Source: Charina bottae (taxonomy: Eukaryota > Chordata > Lepidosauria > Squamata > Charinaidae). From it: a stretch of DNA of 64,000 nucleotides. Positions 1 to 11,708 of this stretch are shown in pieces. The position numbers and the translations under genes were made by a program. The stretch lies in the NCBI GenBank assembly GCA_023362775.1, contig JALMGJ010000003.1:76369355-76433354 (forward strand), written 5' to 3'. Every line of letters starts with the position of its first letter. The first letter of the stretch is position 1. Below the pieces are notes generated by a model. The model did no database searches. It was not told the origin of the DNA and worked only from the letters and a program-made list of their open reading frames with translations.

Positions 1-266
1 CAAGTTCTTCTACCTCAATGATTATTTTTAGGACTGACTGGCAGAGAGTTGTGCAACACTACAGTGAAAATGTCTTGGTTGAATGTCCCAATTTTTACAT
101 ATATGAAAGCACTGTGGGCTTATGTCTGATAATATTTATGTACATATTTAATGAATCTGTGTGCTGCTGAATCCATTCACACACACAGTGTCTTGCAGTT
201 AAAAAGAAAAAAAGCAACACTTTGGTGAAAGGAAAAGGTGAAATTTCAACTCCTAGAAGGCATTGT

Positions 267-775
267 TATATTTATTTCTTTGTTCAATTTACATTCCACC
301 TTTTCTTCAGGAGCTCAAGGCATAGAATTTCCCAGTTGATTGACTCAGAGCAGCCTTACTCAATCTTTTGACCCTGGAGGAACCCCATGAAACATTTTTC
401 AGGCCTTAGGGAACCCCTGCACATTCAGGCTCAAATATAGGCCAGAAGTTACAAAATTATTATATTCGTTTCATGGGTAGGCCTGTAGATATGCATTCAG
501 AGTGTTCTTAACCTAAAAATAAAGAATGAATCTTACCTCTTGAATGTGAAGTTGCCCGAATTTGAAATAAATTTTTAAATAAATTGTGATCTCCCAGGGA
601 ACCCCTAATGATCCCTCACAGAACCCTAGGGTTCCATGGAGCCCTGGCTGAGAAACCCTGACTTAGAGAGTGACAGACCAAGTCACTCAGTGAGTTTCCA
701 TGACTAAGGGTAGACTTGAACCAGAATCTCTCTAGTCCTAGTCTAATTCTTTAACCACTACACCATACTGCCTGC
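267..775 (-). mobile_element. tRNA-derived SINE split by the family C hAT element
   Basis: The left part (267-342) and right part (669-775) resemble the tail and the tRNA-like head of the SINEs at 24796 and 58866: the right part has the antisense 'ACTTGAACC' B-box-like stretch and 'TTAACCACTACACCAT' A-box-like end. It is old and diverged. Confidence 0.55.
343..668. mobile_element. hAT-type non-autonomous element, family C
   Basis: The element at 351-660 starts CAGCCTTACTCAA and ends TTGAGAAACCCTG-like (GCTGAGAAACCCTG). It is flanked by ACTCAGAG / ACTTAGAG, an 8-bp duplication with one mismatch. It is the same family as 22355-22659. It interrupts an older tRNA-derived SINE. There is no coding capacity. 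Confidence 0.85.
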
Positions 776-1242
776 TAAATCATATTTATACATCTTTTTT
801 TGGTTAATTTTAAGCATTTTCACCCTTGTTCCAAGTTTCCAGAGTTATTTTAAAAATCAATAGGAAAACTCCTAGCCTTAGCTTATACAGCTTGTGTTGT
901 TTCAAGGTACAACACAAAATGAAATGGGAAGATGGCAAAAGAAAAACATAAATCCAGAACTAGTTTTTAAATGACCAGATGGAATAGGAATAGTTCAAGG
1001 GGAAAAAAAAAGAAATGAGAAGTTTCTGGTTGACCAATGGACCAACAGAACACTCCTGTTTTTCTTTCCTCACTTTAACCCAAGGCATAGATAAGTAACA
1101 TTTTTAAGATTATGGGTATATCTGGAATACTAAGAGCATATCATGGTTGCCTTGGCCAATTACAAAATACCAATTAGAAGGCAACTAGTGTGGTTGCTCC
1201 CCATCACTTCCATCAATCCCTCAGGATTTCACTACCACCACT

Positions 1243-1775
1243 GTTTAAATCAGGGCTTTCCAAACTGTGTGTCGCGACACAATACTGTGTTGCCTGGGGG
1301 CCCCAAGTATGTCGCGTGACAACCCGGAAGCGCCGGCGGTGGTTCCGGGTTGCTGTGCAATGGCAGCGGCTGCCCCTTCGAAAGGGCAGGCTCTGGGGAC
1401 CCCAAAAATGCCCTCGGTTCCGGCAGGGAGGCGAAAAGCCTCGCCACGCGTCCACGTGCATGCTGCCGGGATTCCCGGCACAGCTGATCGGGGGCCGGGG
1501 TGGAAATTCTCCCCGCCGATCAGCTGAGTGCTCGGCAACATGCACGGGTGTGCGGGGAGGCTTTTCGCCTCCCTGCCGGAACCGAGGGCATTTTTGGGGT
1601 TCCTGGAGCCTGCCCTTTCGAAGGGGCAGCCGCTGCCGCCGCGGCGACAACCCAGAAGCACCGCCACCGGCGCTTCCGGTTTTTGCGCCTCACTGGCGGC
1701 GGTGCTTCCGGGTTTTTGTTGGTCGGCCGTTGGTGTGTCGCCAATGGCAAAAGTTTGGAAAGCCCTGGTTTAAAT
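1243..1775. mobile_element. GC-rich hAT-like element, family A, hairpin copy A1
   Basis: The element spans 1251-1767, with ends CAGGGCTTTCCAAAC and GTTTGGAAAGCCCTG and a perfect 8-bp duplication GTTTAAAT. About 1375-1625 is a large inverted repeat (arms around 1377-1447 and 1551-1622). The open frames on both strands come from this GC-rich palindrome and are not genes. Confidence 0.93.
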
Positions 1776-2319
1776 AAAAGAACCTTTAAAAATGTAACTT
1801 GTTGATTATGGGCACTGAGAGGTACACTGTATATGTTGGCTATAAAGTCAGTTGTACTGGTGAACAATAGCCAGACATTAAGGGAAGCCCTGAAGTGCCT
1901 CTCAAACATTAAAAACAATCAAAATCTTGGGAGATGTTGCACGAAGCTATGAGATTTTTTGAGACCTCATGCAAGAACACCGAAGTCTCACAAGAGTTTG
2001 GGACTTTGGAGTAGAGAATCCTGCAATGCTGCACAATTGTATTTACTTCTTTGACCTGCTTTTCTTAAAAAACAAAAAACCCAAAAACCTCAGAACTGGA
2101 TTTGCGATGATACCTAGGACTGAAAAGACAACTAATCCTTGCATTAGACAATACAAAGGTCAGTAGCCGAAGTACAAAATAGACATACTTTCAAAACTTA
2201 GTCAAACTGGAACTGATGTACCAATACCACAAAGATCTTTCTCAGACTGAAAAGGATGGAAAAGATGTATGACCCTCCAATAACAAGTCCATATGTTTCA
2301 GGCACTACCCTTTATCCCT

Positions 2320-2795
2320 ATGTTGGAAGAAAATCTTACCAGGTCCATTCTGAGCCGGGAATGAAAGTTCTTAGGCAACTGCTTGAACAGAGATAATTTT
2401 ATTTTCCAAGAGCATGTACAGGGTCTGCTGGTTGGAGGTGGCCACCCTTGTATTTCCCCCACAAGCCCTTTATATAGGAGAGCTTGGCTGTTGTTATGTG
2501 AAAGTGTCCCCGCCCTCTAGGAACTTCTGAGAAAGGTGCAGTTTACCAGAGTTCAGAGAGGAGGTGCTCTGTGGTCAGGTCCCCTGCTGTTTGTCTCTCC
2601 TGTTCTGATAGTCCAGGTTCCCTGCTGGGCTGTGGCCTTGTCTACTAGCCTGGACTGTTCACCTTGGAAGGAATCTTTTGTTATTTGATTATGGAGATCT
2701 GTTTGGCCGTTCACCTGAATGGGCTCTGCTAAATTCTGTGAATGAGCGACCTTTTGTCTTACAAGGTCTCTGATTAAGTCTGAAGGGAATCTTTT
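2320..2795 (-). repeat. LTR-like sequence (possible solo LTR or fragment)
   Basis: On the minus strand it carries a TATATAAA box (plus 2469-2476) and an AATAAA signal (plus 2398-2403) about 70 nt downstream, the spacing of an LTR. The boundaries are uncertain; a TG at 2323 would fit as the end. No coding sequence. Confidence 0.3.
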
Positions 2796-3110
2796 GTCTA
2801 AACCAGGACTTTCCAAACTTTTCACGTTGGCGACACACCAATGGCGGTGTACAAAAACCCGGAAGCACCGCAGCGGGGCTTCCGGGTTTTCGCACGCCGC
2901 TGCGGCGCTTCCGGGTTTTTGCGTGCTGCCACAGGGTTTTTGCGCACCGCAGTGGCGGCGGTGTCCTGGTGTGCCACGTGAAAACCTGGAAGTACTGATG
3001 GCCCGCCGCCGCGCCATCAGCGCTTCCAGGTTTTCACACGACACACTTGGGCCCCGCAGGCGAAACAGTACTGTGTCGCGACACACAGTTTGGAAAGCTA
3101 TGGTCTAAAT
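2796..3110. mobile_element. Family A hAT-like element, copy A2
   Basis: The element spans 2804-3102, flanked by GTCTAAAC / GTCTAAAT (7 of 8). It is GC-rich, with repeated CGCTTCCGGGTTTT modules, and the ends match family A. Confidence 0.9.
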
Positions 3111-6100
3111 AGTTGGGGTTTCCTGTCATATTTTAATTTTCTGGCATCCTCTTTGTATGAACCCATTCTATTTTGTAACTTTTATCCTTTTACCTTGCTC
3201 AAGGGGAAGGCAATATTGCAGGAAGACAGTGTTCTGGGGGGAGACAACATGGTGGGCAGGGCTTAATTTCTTTCAACACCTATGCAACTTTCAACTAAGC
3301 CATAAAGTCCATATTTGTTCCAGATTATGCATTTTCTACCCAAATCTGTAACTATAAAATCACAAAGACCAAATTCATTCATCAACTACTTTTGCATCCA
3401 AAAGGGATCTTAATTAAATTTTTGACATATAAAAATCCATCCATGTGAATATCCACACTGGTTTAAGAGGCTGTATGGGCCTGTTCTGAAATTTAGCTGC
3501 CTGAGAAGCTAAAATAATGAAAAAGGCAGGGATCATACAGATTCATTAGTACTGGTTAGCTCTTAACAAGACTAGCTCAACAGCTATTCTCCACTATTGT
3601 ATTAAATGTCCTCCCTATTCCTGTAATCACATGTTGGCTCTCATCACTTCCCATTCACAGAACTTTGTATTTGTTCCCCAAAAGGAAACCTGTTGTGACT
3701 GCAACATCCAAAGACCAGAGACAGGTTCCTCAAGACCACCTCAAAAGATACTTGGGAAGGATGAAAAGGAAGAGAAAATGAACTGGCACTTATTCTGCCT
3801 CAGGCAACTCATTATTACAGTTCACCTCCCATGGGTGATCATTACAAGCAAAATAGGAGGAAAATTATAACCATTAGATGGTAGTTCAGCTTTGTGTCGC
3901 AGGGGAATTAGATAAATAAGTAGAAAGATTCTGTAAGTAACAGAAATGTCATGCATGGCATTCTTGACGATTGGGACACAAACTCGTAACAGCAGCAAAA
4001 CAAGGTTTGCCATAACTTCAAGAAATTCACTAATTCTTCTACCCTCAGTTATGTTACCTGTATTTTCACAGATCGTTGCAAATACCAGTAATGAATTATG
4101 TATTTTTACTTAGGAAAGGGCACCTTCTGAACAGCAAATAATACTGAAATCTGATATACCCGTAACACATGACCTGTAAAAACCGTAGTACAGATTTCTC
4201 AGTAACCATTCCCAGAATCAGGCAGTGGGAGGGCAAGTGCAAATTAATGCAGACAACCCTCCAGGATGGAAACTTCCTAGTTCGAAAATTTAGTGCCTCA
4301 TAATCCATTAACCTAGTGCTCTCCAGATGTACTGGGGCTACAACTTTCCCAAAGCAGTCCCAAAATTTTGTCTTTGGGCACAGAGCAAAAAAATGTTTCT
4401 CTGACTACTTAGAATAAAACAGATTTTGAAGAGTAACCTTTGAAATATATCCTTGTCTGGGCCTTTGGGGCAAAAGGGGAATTGCGCCCTTCTCTTCAAG
4501 GTCTCCTGCAAACGTACAGAGTGGCATATTGTCTCCAACAATAGATGTAATATGCAGCCATCAAAACTAGTAACCAATGAGAGTCTGTCTTCTCATTAGT
4601 TTTTTTTAATGGACTGTCCAAGTAAGTTTCAATCACTACATTTTCAAACAGCGGATTCCATGGTCTATCACTGAGCTGTGTGACATAGTAGGTTTATTAT
4701 TGGCATCCTATAAATCACAACTAAAATAATAAAGCCATTGAAAGAATACAAGTCAATGCTAAGGTAACACTGTAAAACATTATTGAAAAACCTCAGCATT
4801 ATGAGGGGGAGAAAAATGTTCTCCATCCACTTTCTCTACACTATGCATAATTTCATGAAGCCATATCATATCCTTTCTTCCTCACCTTTTCTAATCTACA
4901 AGTTCCAAATTTTGCAATTCTTCCTCACAGATGAACTGCTTCAACCCTTTGTTTCGGTTGCTCCTCTCTACACTTTTCTTCAGTTCCACAACATTCCTCC
5001 TGAGATATAGCAATCAAAACTATATACAGTATTCCAAATGTAGGCTATAGGTTAATTTGTACATATCTCATAAGATCATGACCTGCATACTGAAACTGAC
5101 AGAAATGCTCTTGAATGTGTTACCTGATGCATGGAGTGAATCTTTTCTTAGAGAAGGATTAACTGGACACAATTAACTATCCTCTAGTAAAATTTATGCT
5201 AAATTATGAGGAGACATGAGGCTGCCTTTGAAAAATTCTAGGAATTCTGATGTAGTGCAGAATTCAGTGTCAAGATTGTTAACGGAGACAGACAGCCAAT
5301 GTATACCAGGATCTTGATTGATTTCAAGTTTGTTTCAAAGGTCTTTGTTGAAAGTACTAGTTTTGATGCTGAAATATCTTATTGTTCAATATATAGCCTG
5401 AATATCAGAAGATTATCTTCTGCCTAATTGTGGGAATGATTTGCAGAAGTCCTTTTCTGTATGTCATCAAATTACCTCTTAGCAGTTTCCCCACCCCAAA
5501 CAGAATTTATATTGTTTTCCAAGGCAGAATTCATATACAAAATCAATCAAGTTGGAGAATAAATAGGCATGTTTTAGTGATCAAAGCAACTCTTTAATAT
5601 CCCAGTCCCCAAATACTGTAATCTCTGATCAAAAGGTAAGTGGGATTGTGGGTTGGAAAAAAAATGATCAAATCATAATTTGTATTATAGTTGTTTGGAG
5701 AACTTCTGCATCAAATTTCAAAGCTGGTTCAAATAGAAATGATAAAAACACTGGGTTCCCTTGCTTCAAGAGGTGTTTCACTATATACTAAAAAGGACAA
5801 TTCTCTTTATATAAAAAGTATCTACTATCCATGAACTCATAAGGAGGTAAAGTCCTTTTACATAAAAGAGTGACCATTCTCTTATCTGCATTTCTCAGAA
5901 TTAGAGATCATGCATAACCATCTTAACTCATGTCTTCACCACACCCCTTCAGCAAACCAATCATTTGATTAGTTCCAAGGGATACTTGAAGACCTTTAAA
6001 TGGCTAAGGGGTAACCTGATCATTACAGAGCCACTGTTCATCACCATTCCAAATTACTGTATTCTATCACAGGGATAATCTTTTGTCCAGGATTCTCTCA

Positions 6101-6492
6101 ATTAAACAGCATAAAATTGTAAATATTGAATAACACCAGGAACTTTGGTTTCATGGAGCCGAAAAACAGAGCTGCAGGAGCAGAAAATTTAGCTCTAAGC
6201 ATGCCTGAAAAAAGATTAATTAACTACCAGAATTTAATGGATTGTACCTATATAGCCTAATCTACTTTTCCCAAGAAACAATATCCTATGTTAGTTTAAA
6301 GTCTTCTTGGCAGTTCTTGACCAATCTTTCCCTGAAAGCCACCAAGGAAAAGAAAAACTACAGTCTCCTTCAATAACTTGTTCAAAGACTAAACTATTCA
6401 AATAAGACTTTTTTCTGATCCCTTAGATCTGTATCCACCTCAAACATATGACTTATTAGTTAATATGTTGGATTGTTATTCATAGCTTTTAT
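3111..6492. other. SLC41A1 intron, no recognised feature
   Basis: AT-rich, low-CpG sequence with only short open frames. I saw no conserved protein block on either strand and no clear repeat ends. Confidence 0.5.
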
Positions 6493-6497
6493 ACAGG

Positions 6498-6871
6498 TGT
6501 GAGGTGCCCTCACTGCGAGTCGCCTCCGTTCTCACACATACCACACAGGACACGCGTGTCTGGTAATCAACGGTTTATTGTGCACACAAAAGGAATACAG
6601 AAAGATTAGGATGGCTTGCTGACATGAGCTTGGCTATTTAACCCTTCTGACAGGGCTCCCTCCCCCTCCCCACCGTGGACTTTCCTATGATTAGCTCAGG
6701 CATGTATCCATGGGTGCTTAAGTGCCCATCGTCCTTGAGGCGTGATTGGTTGTCGCTTTCCTGTTCTCGCTCCGGGTCTATTGTCCCTTTCTGTCAGTTG
6801 CTTTCGTCTCTTTCAATCTTGTGCTTCTCTGCTGTATGGCAGGACTCTGGGGTCATGCCAGAGTTCTGACA
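6498..6871 (-). repeat. 3' LTR of the Ty3/Gypsy element
   Basis: It matches the 5' LTR along its whole 374 bp with a few substitutions. A purine-rich run of ten G (plus-strand C run near 6892-6901) lies about 20 nt internal to it and is the likely polypurine tract, although it is not directly adjacent to the LTR. Confidence 0.95.
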
Positions 6872-6984
6872 TGCCTCCGGCCCAAGATCTTCCCCCCCCC
6901 CTTGTCTCGACCCGCGCCTGTGATTCCTTCGCCTAGTGGTTGTCCAAGTATCTGCAATGAAACATAACAATGTTAGTATACGGC

Positions 6985-7749
6985 TCATCGGTGTTTATCG
7001 GGGAACTTGCGGTGGAAGTTCCTGACTAGTATTGGGGCTTGCACGTGTTCTGCTGCCACCCATTCTCGAAAACCCTCTGGTAGGTGTTGCCACTTGACCA
7101 GGTACTGTAATCGCCCCCTGTATATCCATGAGTCGTGAATATTCTCAAGTTCAAAGTGCGGCTCTCCATTTACTATTGTTGGTAGTGGTTCTGGAGCTTC
7201 TGGGTGCCATTGTTCTGAGGGATGTTGTTGTTTTAGGAGGCTCACATGGAATACGGGGTGTACCTTCCTTAGTGCTTTTGGCAGTTGCAATCGTGCTGTT
7301 ACAGGATTTATTACTTTTGTTATGGGGAACGGTCCAATGTATCTTGGGGTCAATTTGTGCGATGGTTGTGTAGACCTTAGATTTTTTGTGGACAGATATA
7401 CTTTGTCCCCTTCCTTCAATTCCCACTCACTTGTCCTTTTCTTGTCTGCGTATTTCTTGTCTGTGACTTTTGCTTCCTGGAGTGTTTGAAGCATGACCGG
7501 CCAGTTGCTGGTGATTTTATTTATCCACTCATCTGCGCATATGGTTGCGTGCATTTGTTTTTTCTGAATCATGTCTATTTCGGGGATAGCTGCGAAATCT
7601 TGACCCGTGGCAATTTTAAACGGCATAAACCCCGTGCTGTGGTGCACCGAGTTGTTATATGTCACTTCTGCAAATGGTAGTAAGCCCAATCGTTTTGCTG
7701 GTAGCTGATATAACATCTTAGGTACTGTTCTAGTACGGAAATCAGGCAT
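6985..7749 (-). pseudogene. pol integrase C-terminus with chromodomain (Gypsy element)
   Basis: It continues integrase (FAEVTYNNSVHHSTG), then a GPF/Y-type module (RYIGPFPI; VHPVFHVSLLK) and a C-terminal chromodomain at about 6990-7161 (Y-L-V-K-W aromatic-cage-type sequence). In chromoviruses the chromodomain tethers integration to chromatin marks. The stop lies about 115 bp before the 3' LTR. Confidence 0.9.
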
Positions 7750-8580
7750 TCAGATGCTCCATCCGTGCATGGATGGAACGCGCTGCTTAACCCTTGTTCC
7801 GATCCAATTAGTTGTAGGAACGCCTTCCAGAATTTGGACGTGAAGGTACTCCCGCGGTCACTGACTATTCTTTCTGGTGTGCCATGTGCTTGATATATGT
7901 GTTGAATAAACAGTTTGGCTAGTTTTGTTGCGGGTGGTACTCCGTTGCAAGCGATGAAGTGTGGTTGCTTTGAGAATAGGTCCGTGACAACCCAGATTGC
8001 TGTTTTCTTTTTGCTCATGGGCAAGTCGACCACAAAGTCCATGGCGACTTGCTTCCAAGGTTGGGAAGGTTCTGCCACGGCCTGCAGCAGTCCTCTTGGT
8101 TTCCCGATTGTCCTTTTTGCAGTCGCGCATACTGGGCAGGTTCTGACATAGTCCTTCACGTCCCTGCGTAGCGTGGGCCACCAGAACTTACACCTGGTGA
8201 GGTGCATGTTTTTTACAAAGCCAAAGTGCCCGGCTACTTTATGATCATGGCTCTTCTCTAATACCCTTTTACGTAGAGCGGCCGGTACATAAAGCTTGTC
8301 ATCCCTCCACCATCCTCCATTATGTTCTTGCAGTGCGTCTCTGTTCTCTCCCCACCACGTGTCGCTTGCTATTGCTGCCTGTATGTCGGTTTCCAGGGGG
8401 TTCTGCATCTTGTCCTTTTTTTCTTGGTACCTTGTCACCGCCATGTTGCCCTCTTGTTTGGTTTGTAGTTCTATTGTCTCTGGGGTGTGTGTGTTTTTGG
8501 AGGGGAATAGTGTTTCCGTGACCTCTTCTGTCTTCCCTTCATGTTGCGGTAGCCGAGATAATGCATCCGCCAAGAAGTGT
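7662..8580 (-). pseudogene. pol RNase H end and integrase core (Gypsy element)
   Basis: It starts with DALSRLP, then the integrase HHCC zinc finger (HDHKVAGHFG ... CPVC) and the catalytic core with its Asp in MDFVVDL, Asp in SDRGSTF and Glu in the DGASE block. So all three catalytic acids remain. The frame shifts near 7715, after LEQYLR. The longer open frame to 9134 on this strand is antisense to the LINE and not part of the gene. Confidence 0.88.
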
Positions 8581-8800
8581 CCCCCCCCCCCGGGAAGTAC
8601 TTCAGTGTGAAGTTGAAGCGGCTGAAGAATTCGGCCCAACAAAGCTGCTTCGAGTTCAATTTCCTGGGCGTTTTCAATGCTTCCAGGTTCTTGTGGTCCG
8701 TCCATACTTCGAACGGCACCGACGCTCCTTCTAGTAGGTGTCTCCACGTTGCGAGTGCATGGCAAACGGCGAATGCTTCCTTTTCCCAAATGTGCCAAGA
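8471..8800 (-). pseudogene. pol RNase H remnant (Gypsy element)
   Basis: It resumes after the LINE at IWEKEAFAVCHAL, followed by the WTDHKNLEAL motif of Ty3/Gypsy RNase H. The frame shifts at an 11-base C run (8581-8591), after which the expected HFLADALSRLP block appears in another frame. Confidence 0.85.
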
Positions 8801-10520
8801 GGCCAAGAGACCTCTTCCAGAAAATTAGAAACATCGGAGGTAAATTCCAGGAAAAAATGGGTATGATCAAAAACAAAGATGGTAAGGACCTAACAGAAGC
8901 AGAAGAGATCAAGAAAAGGTGGCAAGAATATACGGAAGATCTGTATAGGAAGGATAATAATATTGGAGATAGCTTTGACGGTGTGGTCAGTGAGTTAGAG
9001 CCAGACATCCTGAAGAGTGAGGTTGAATGGGCCTTAAGAAGCATTGCTAATAACAAGGCAGCAGGAGACAACGGTATCCCAGCTGAACTGTTTAAAATCT
9101 TGCAAGATGATGCTGTCAAGGTGATGCATGCCATATGCCAGCAAATTTGGAAAACACAAGAATGGCCATCAGATTGGAAAAAATCAACTTATATCCCCAT
9201 ACCAAAAAAGGGAAGCACTAAAGAATGTTCAAACTATCGAACAGTGGCACTTATTTCACATGCCAGTAAGGTAATGCTCAAGATCTTGCAAGGTAGACTC
9301 CAGCAATTCATGGAGCGAGAATTGCCAGATGTACAAGCTGGGTTTAGAAAAGGCAGAGGAACTAGAGACCAAATTGCCAATATCCGCTGGATAATGGAGA
9401 AAGCCAGGGAGTTTCAGAAAAACATCTATTTTTGTTTTATTGACTATTCTAAAGCCTTTGACTGTGTGGATCATAACAAATTGTGGCAAGTTCTTGGTGG
9501 TATGGGGATACCAAGTCATCTTGTCTGCCTCCTGAGGAATCTGTATAACAACCAAGTAGCAACGGTAAGAACAGAGCACGGAACAACGGACTGGTTTAAG
9601 ATTGGGAAAGGAGTACGGCAGGGCTGTATACTCTCACCCTACCTATTCAACCTGTACGCAGAACACATCATGCGACATGCTGGGCTTGAGGAATCCAAGG
9701 CTGGAGTTAAAATCGCTGGAAGAAACATTAACAATCTCAGATATGCAGATGATACCACTTTGATGGCTGAAAGCGAGGAGGCATTGAGGAGCCTTATGAT
9801 GAAGGTAAAAGAAGAAAGTGCAAAAGCTGGGTTGCAGTTAAACCTCAAAAAACCCAAGATTATGGCAACCAGCTTGATTGATAACTGGCAAATAGAGGGA
9901 GAAAAAGTGGAGGCAGTGACAGACTTTGTATTTCTAGGCGCAAAGATTGCTGCAGATGCTGACTGCAGCCAGGAAATCAGAAGACGTCTACTTTTTGGGA
10001 GGAGAGCAATGGCAAATCTTGATAAAATAGTTAAGAGCAGAGACATCACACTGACAACAAAGGTCCGCATAGTTAAAGCAATGGTATTCCCTGTAGTAAC
10101 CTATGGCTGTGAGAGCTGGACCATAAGGAAGGCTGAGCGAAGGAAGATAGATGCTTTTGAACTGTGGTGTTGGAGGAAAATTCTGAGAGTGCCTTGGACT
10201 GCAAGAAGATCAAACCAGTCCATACTCCAGGAAATAAAGCCAGACTGCTCACTTGAGGGAATGATATTAAAGGCAAAACTGAAGTACTTTGGCCACATAA
10301 TGAGAAGACAGGATACCCTGGAGAAGAAGCTGATGCTAGGGAAAGTGGAAGGCAAAAGGAAGAGGGGCCGACCAAGGGCAAGATGGATGGATGATATTCT
10401 GGAGGTGACAGACTCAACCATGGGGGAGCTGGGGATGGTGACGGCCGACAGGAAGCTCTGGCGTGGGCTGGTCCATGAAGTCACGAAGAGTCGGAAGCGA
10501 CTGAACGAATAAACAACAAA
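8801..10520 (+). mobile_element. BovB (RTE clade) LINE, 5'-truncated, with open RT frame
   Basis: An uninterrupted frame runs to TAA 10510-10512. It has the RT blocks NNKAAGDNGIPAELFK, IDYSKAFDCVDH, GVRQGCILSP and the catalytic YADD (9742-9753). The C-terminus GCESWTIRKAERRKIDAFE and W-R-K-I-L-R-V-P-W-T-A-R-R is diagnostic of BovB, and the tail ends with an ACAACAA-type repeat. The AP-endonuclease domain is missing, so the copy is 5'-truncated at about 8801. It sits in opposite orientation inside the Gypsy pol gene, with several hundred bp of Gypsy RT missing at the junction. The absence of stops over about 560 codons suggests a young insertion. Confidence 0.93.
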
Positions 10521-10525
10521 AGTCG

Positions 10526-10962
10526 GTACATAGTCGCAATGACCCGTCTTTCTTCTTGCGAAACAGTACGGGTGCTGCCAGAGGGGAGTTTGCTGGTTCT
10601 ATGAATCCCCGTGCCAAGTTCTTATCTATGAATTTGCACAGTTCTTGGAGTTCTTTTTGTGTCATTGCGTACATTTTTGGCTTAAGGAACTTGGCTCCGG
10701 GGATCAGCTCAATGGCACAATCTGTTTTCCTGTGGGGGGGTAACTGGTCACACTCCTTCTCAATGAAAACCTCTTTTACGGGTTTATACTTCTTTTGTAT
10801 CATTATCCTCCCCTCCTCTTGGGGCTCCTCCCCTCTCACAGTCCCAGCCGCCCCCGGTTCTACTCCATCTCCTGTTGTGCTCTTTCCATCGTTGCCGTAT
10901 TTCTCATCTATGAACTCCATTTCCCCTGACACCCAGTCTATTTGGGGGTTTCTTTCAGCCAC
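10526..10962 (-). pseudogene. pol reverse transcriptase, N-terminal remnant (Gypsy element)
   Basis: It shows the protease-RT linker (NPQIDWVSGE), an H-R-K-T-D-C-A-I-E-L block and the RT fingers motif ending KKDGSLRLCTDF. It is cut exactly there by the 3' end of the BovB LINE. The palm with the catalytic YxDD box of this element is absent from the window. Confidence 0.85.
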
Positions 10963-11243
10963 TTTAGCCCCAATACGATGGGTTGCGTTGCAATAGGGGC
11001 TACAATGAACCGGAGAGTTTCGTTATGTGTGCCCATTGACATTTTCACCGCTTCCGTGAAATGTCCCACTGGCCCCCCTTTCATCTCCGTCCCATCGAGT
11101 TGGCAAAACACGATGGGCGATTTCAGCTTGAATAGTTTTAGTCCCATCTCCAGTGCTACAGCGGGGTGCATCAAGCATCTGGTACACCCTGAGTCCACCA
11201 TTGCTGCCCCAGCAAACTGCCCCCTCCCGTCCAAGGTTTCCAA
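10938..11243 (-). pseudogene. pol protease (Gypsy element)
   Basis: It has the aspartic protease active-site motif in the form VDSGCT and a C-terminal ILGLxWL-type block (VLGLKWL). The frame breaks near 10950, where the family sequence continues in another frame. Confidence 0.75.
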
Positions 11244-11255
11244 TATTACCTCGAT

Positions 11256-11708
11256 TTACATCGTGGGGCAGTCTCCGGTCGTCATGGTGTCGCTGCGCCC
11301 CTTGTCGAAGGCCTGTCCCGCGGCGCACTTTAGGGCAGGCCGTTGTCGTTTCTCGCCGGCATGAACTCGTCTGTGGACTCGTCCATGGTCGACTCCGGTA
11401 TCGCGTATTTGCACCTTTCCGTGGCGGCTTTTGCTGTGATCTGCTTGTGGGGGGTGGCTTTGTGCTGCTTCTCCCGTTTTGTTCTTTTCCGTTGGTTGGG
11501 GGCAGTCGCTGATTCTGTGGCCCTCTTTCCCGCACTTGAAGCATAGTTTATTCTTTGCTCGTCTTTCTCTTTCCTCCGCCCACTGTTTTCTCTCATAGTC
11601 CCTTTTTTGGTGATATTGACTAGAGTCGCTCTCCCTGCACATTGGAGCTGGTGGTATGACCTGATTCGTAGCTTTGTGCTTTCGACTTTTCCCACCAACT
11701 GGACCCAC
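11256..11708 (-). pseudogene. gag zinc-knuckle segment (Gypsy element)
   Basis: It has one CCHC knuckle, CFKCGKEGHRISDC (C-x2-C-x4-H-x4-C), the nucleic-acid-binding motif of nucleocapsid. It is preceded by a Lys/Arg/Glu-rich stretch. It ends at TAA 11258-11256, and the protease follows in the same frame, so this could be the gag/pol boundary or a mutation. Confidence 0.8.

Noticed and set aside
1190..1918. Several overlapping open frames of 80-195 codons on both strands
   Set aside because: They lie in the palindromic, stop-poor GC-rich family A element with an exact 8-bp target duplication; the two strands give near-mirror peptides because of the inverted repeat.
8810..9134. N-terminal extension of the 490-codon minus-strand frame
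   Set aside because: This part is antisense to the BovB LINE; the real Gypsy sequence starts only after the LINE boundary and the frame change at the C run.
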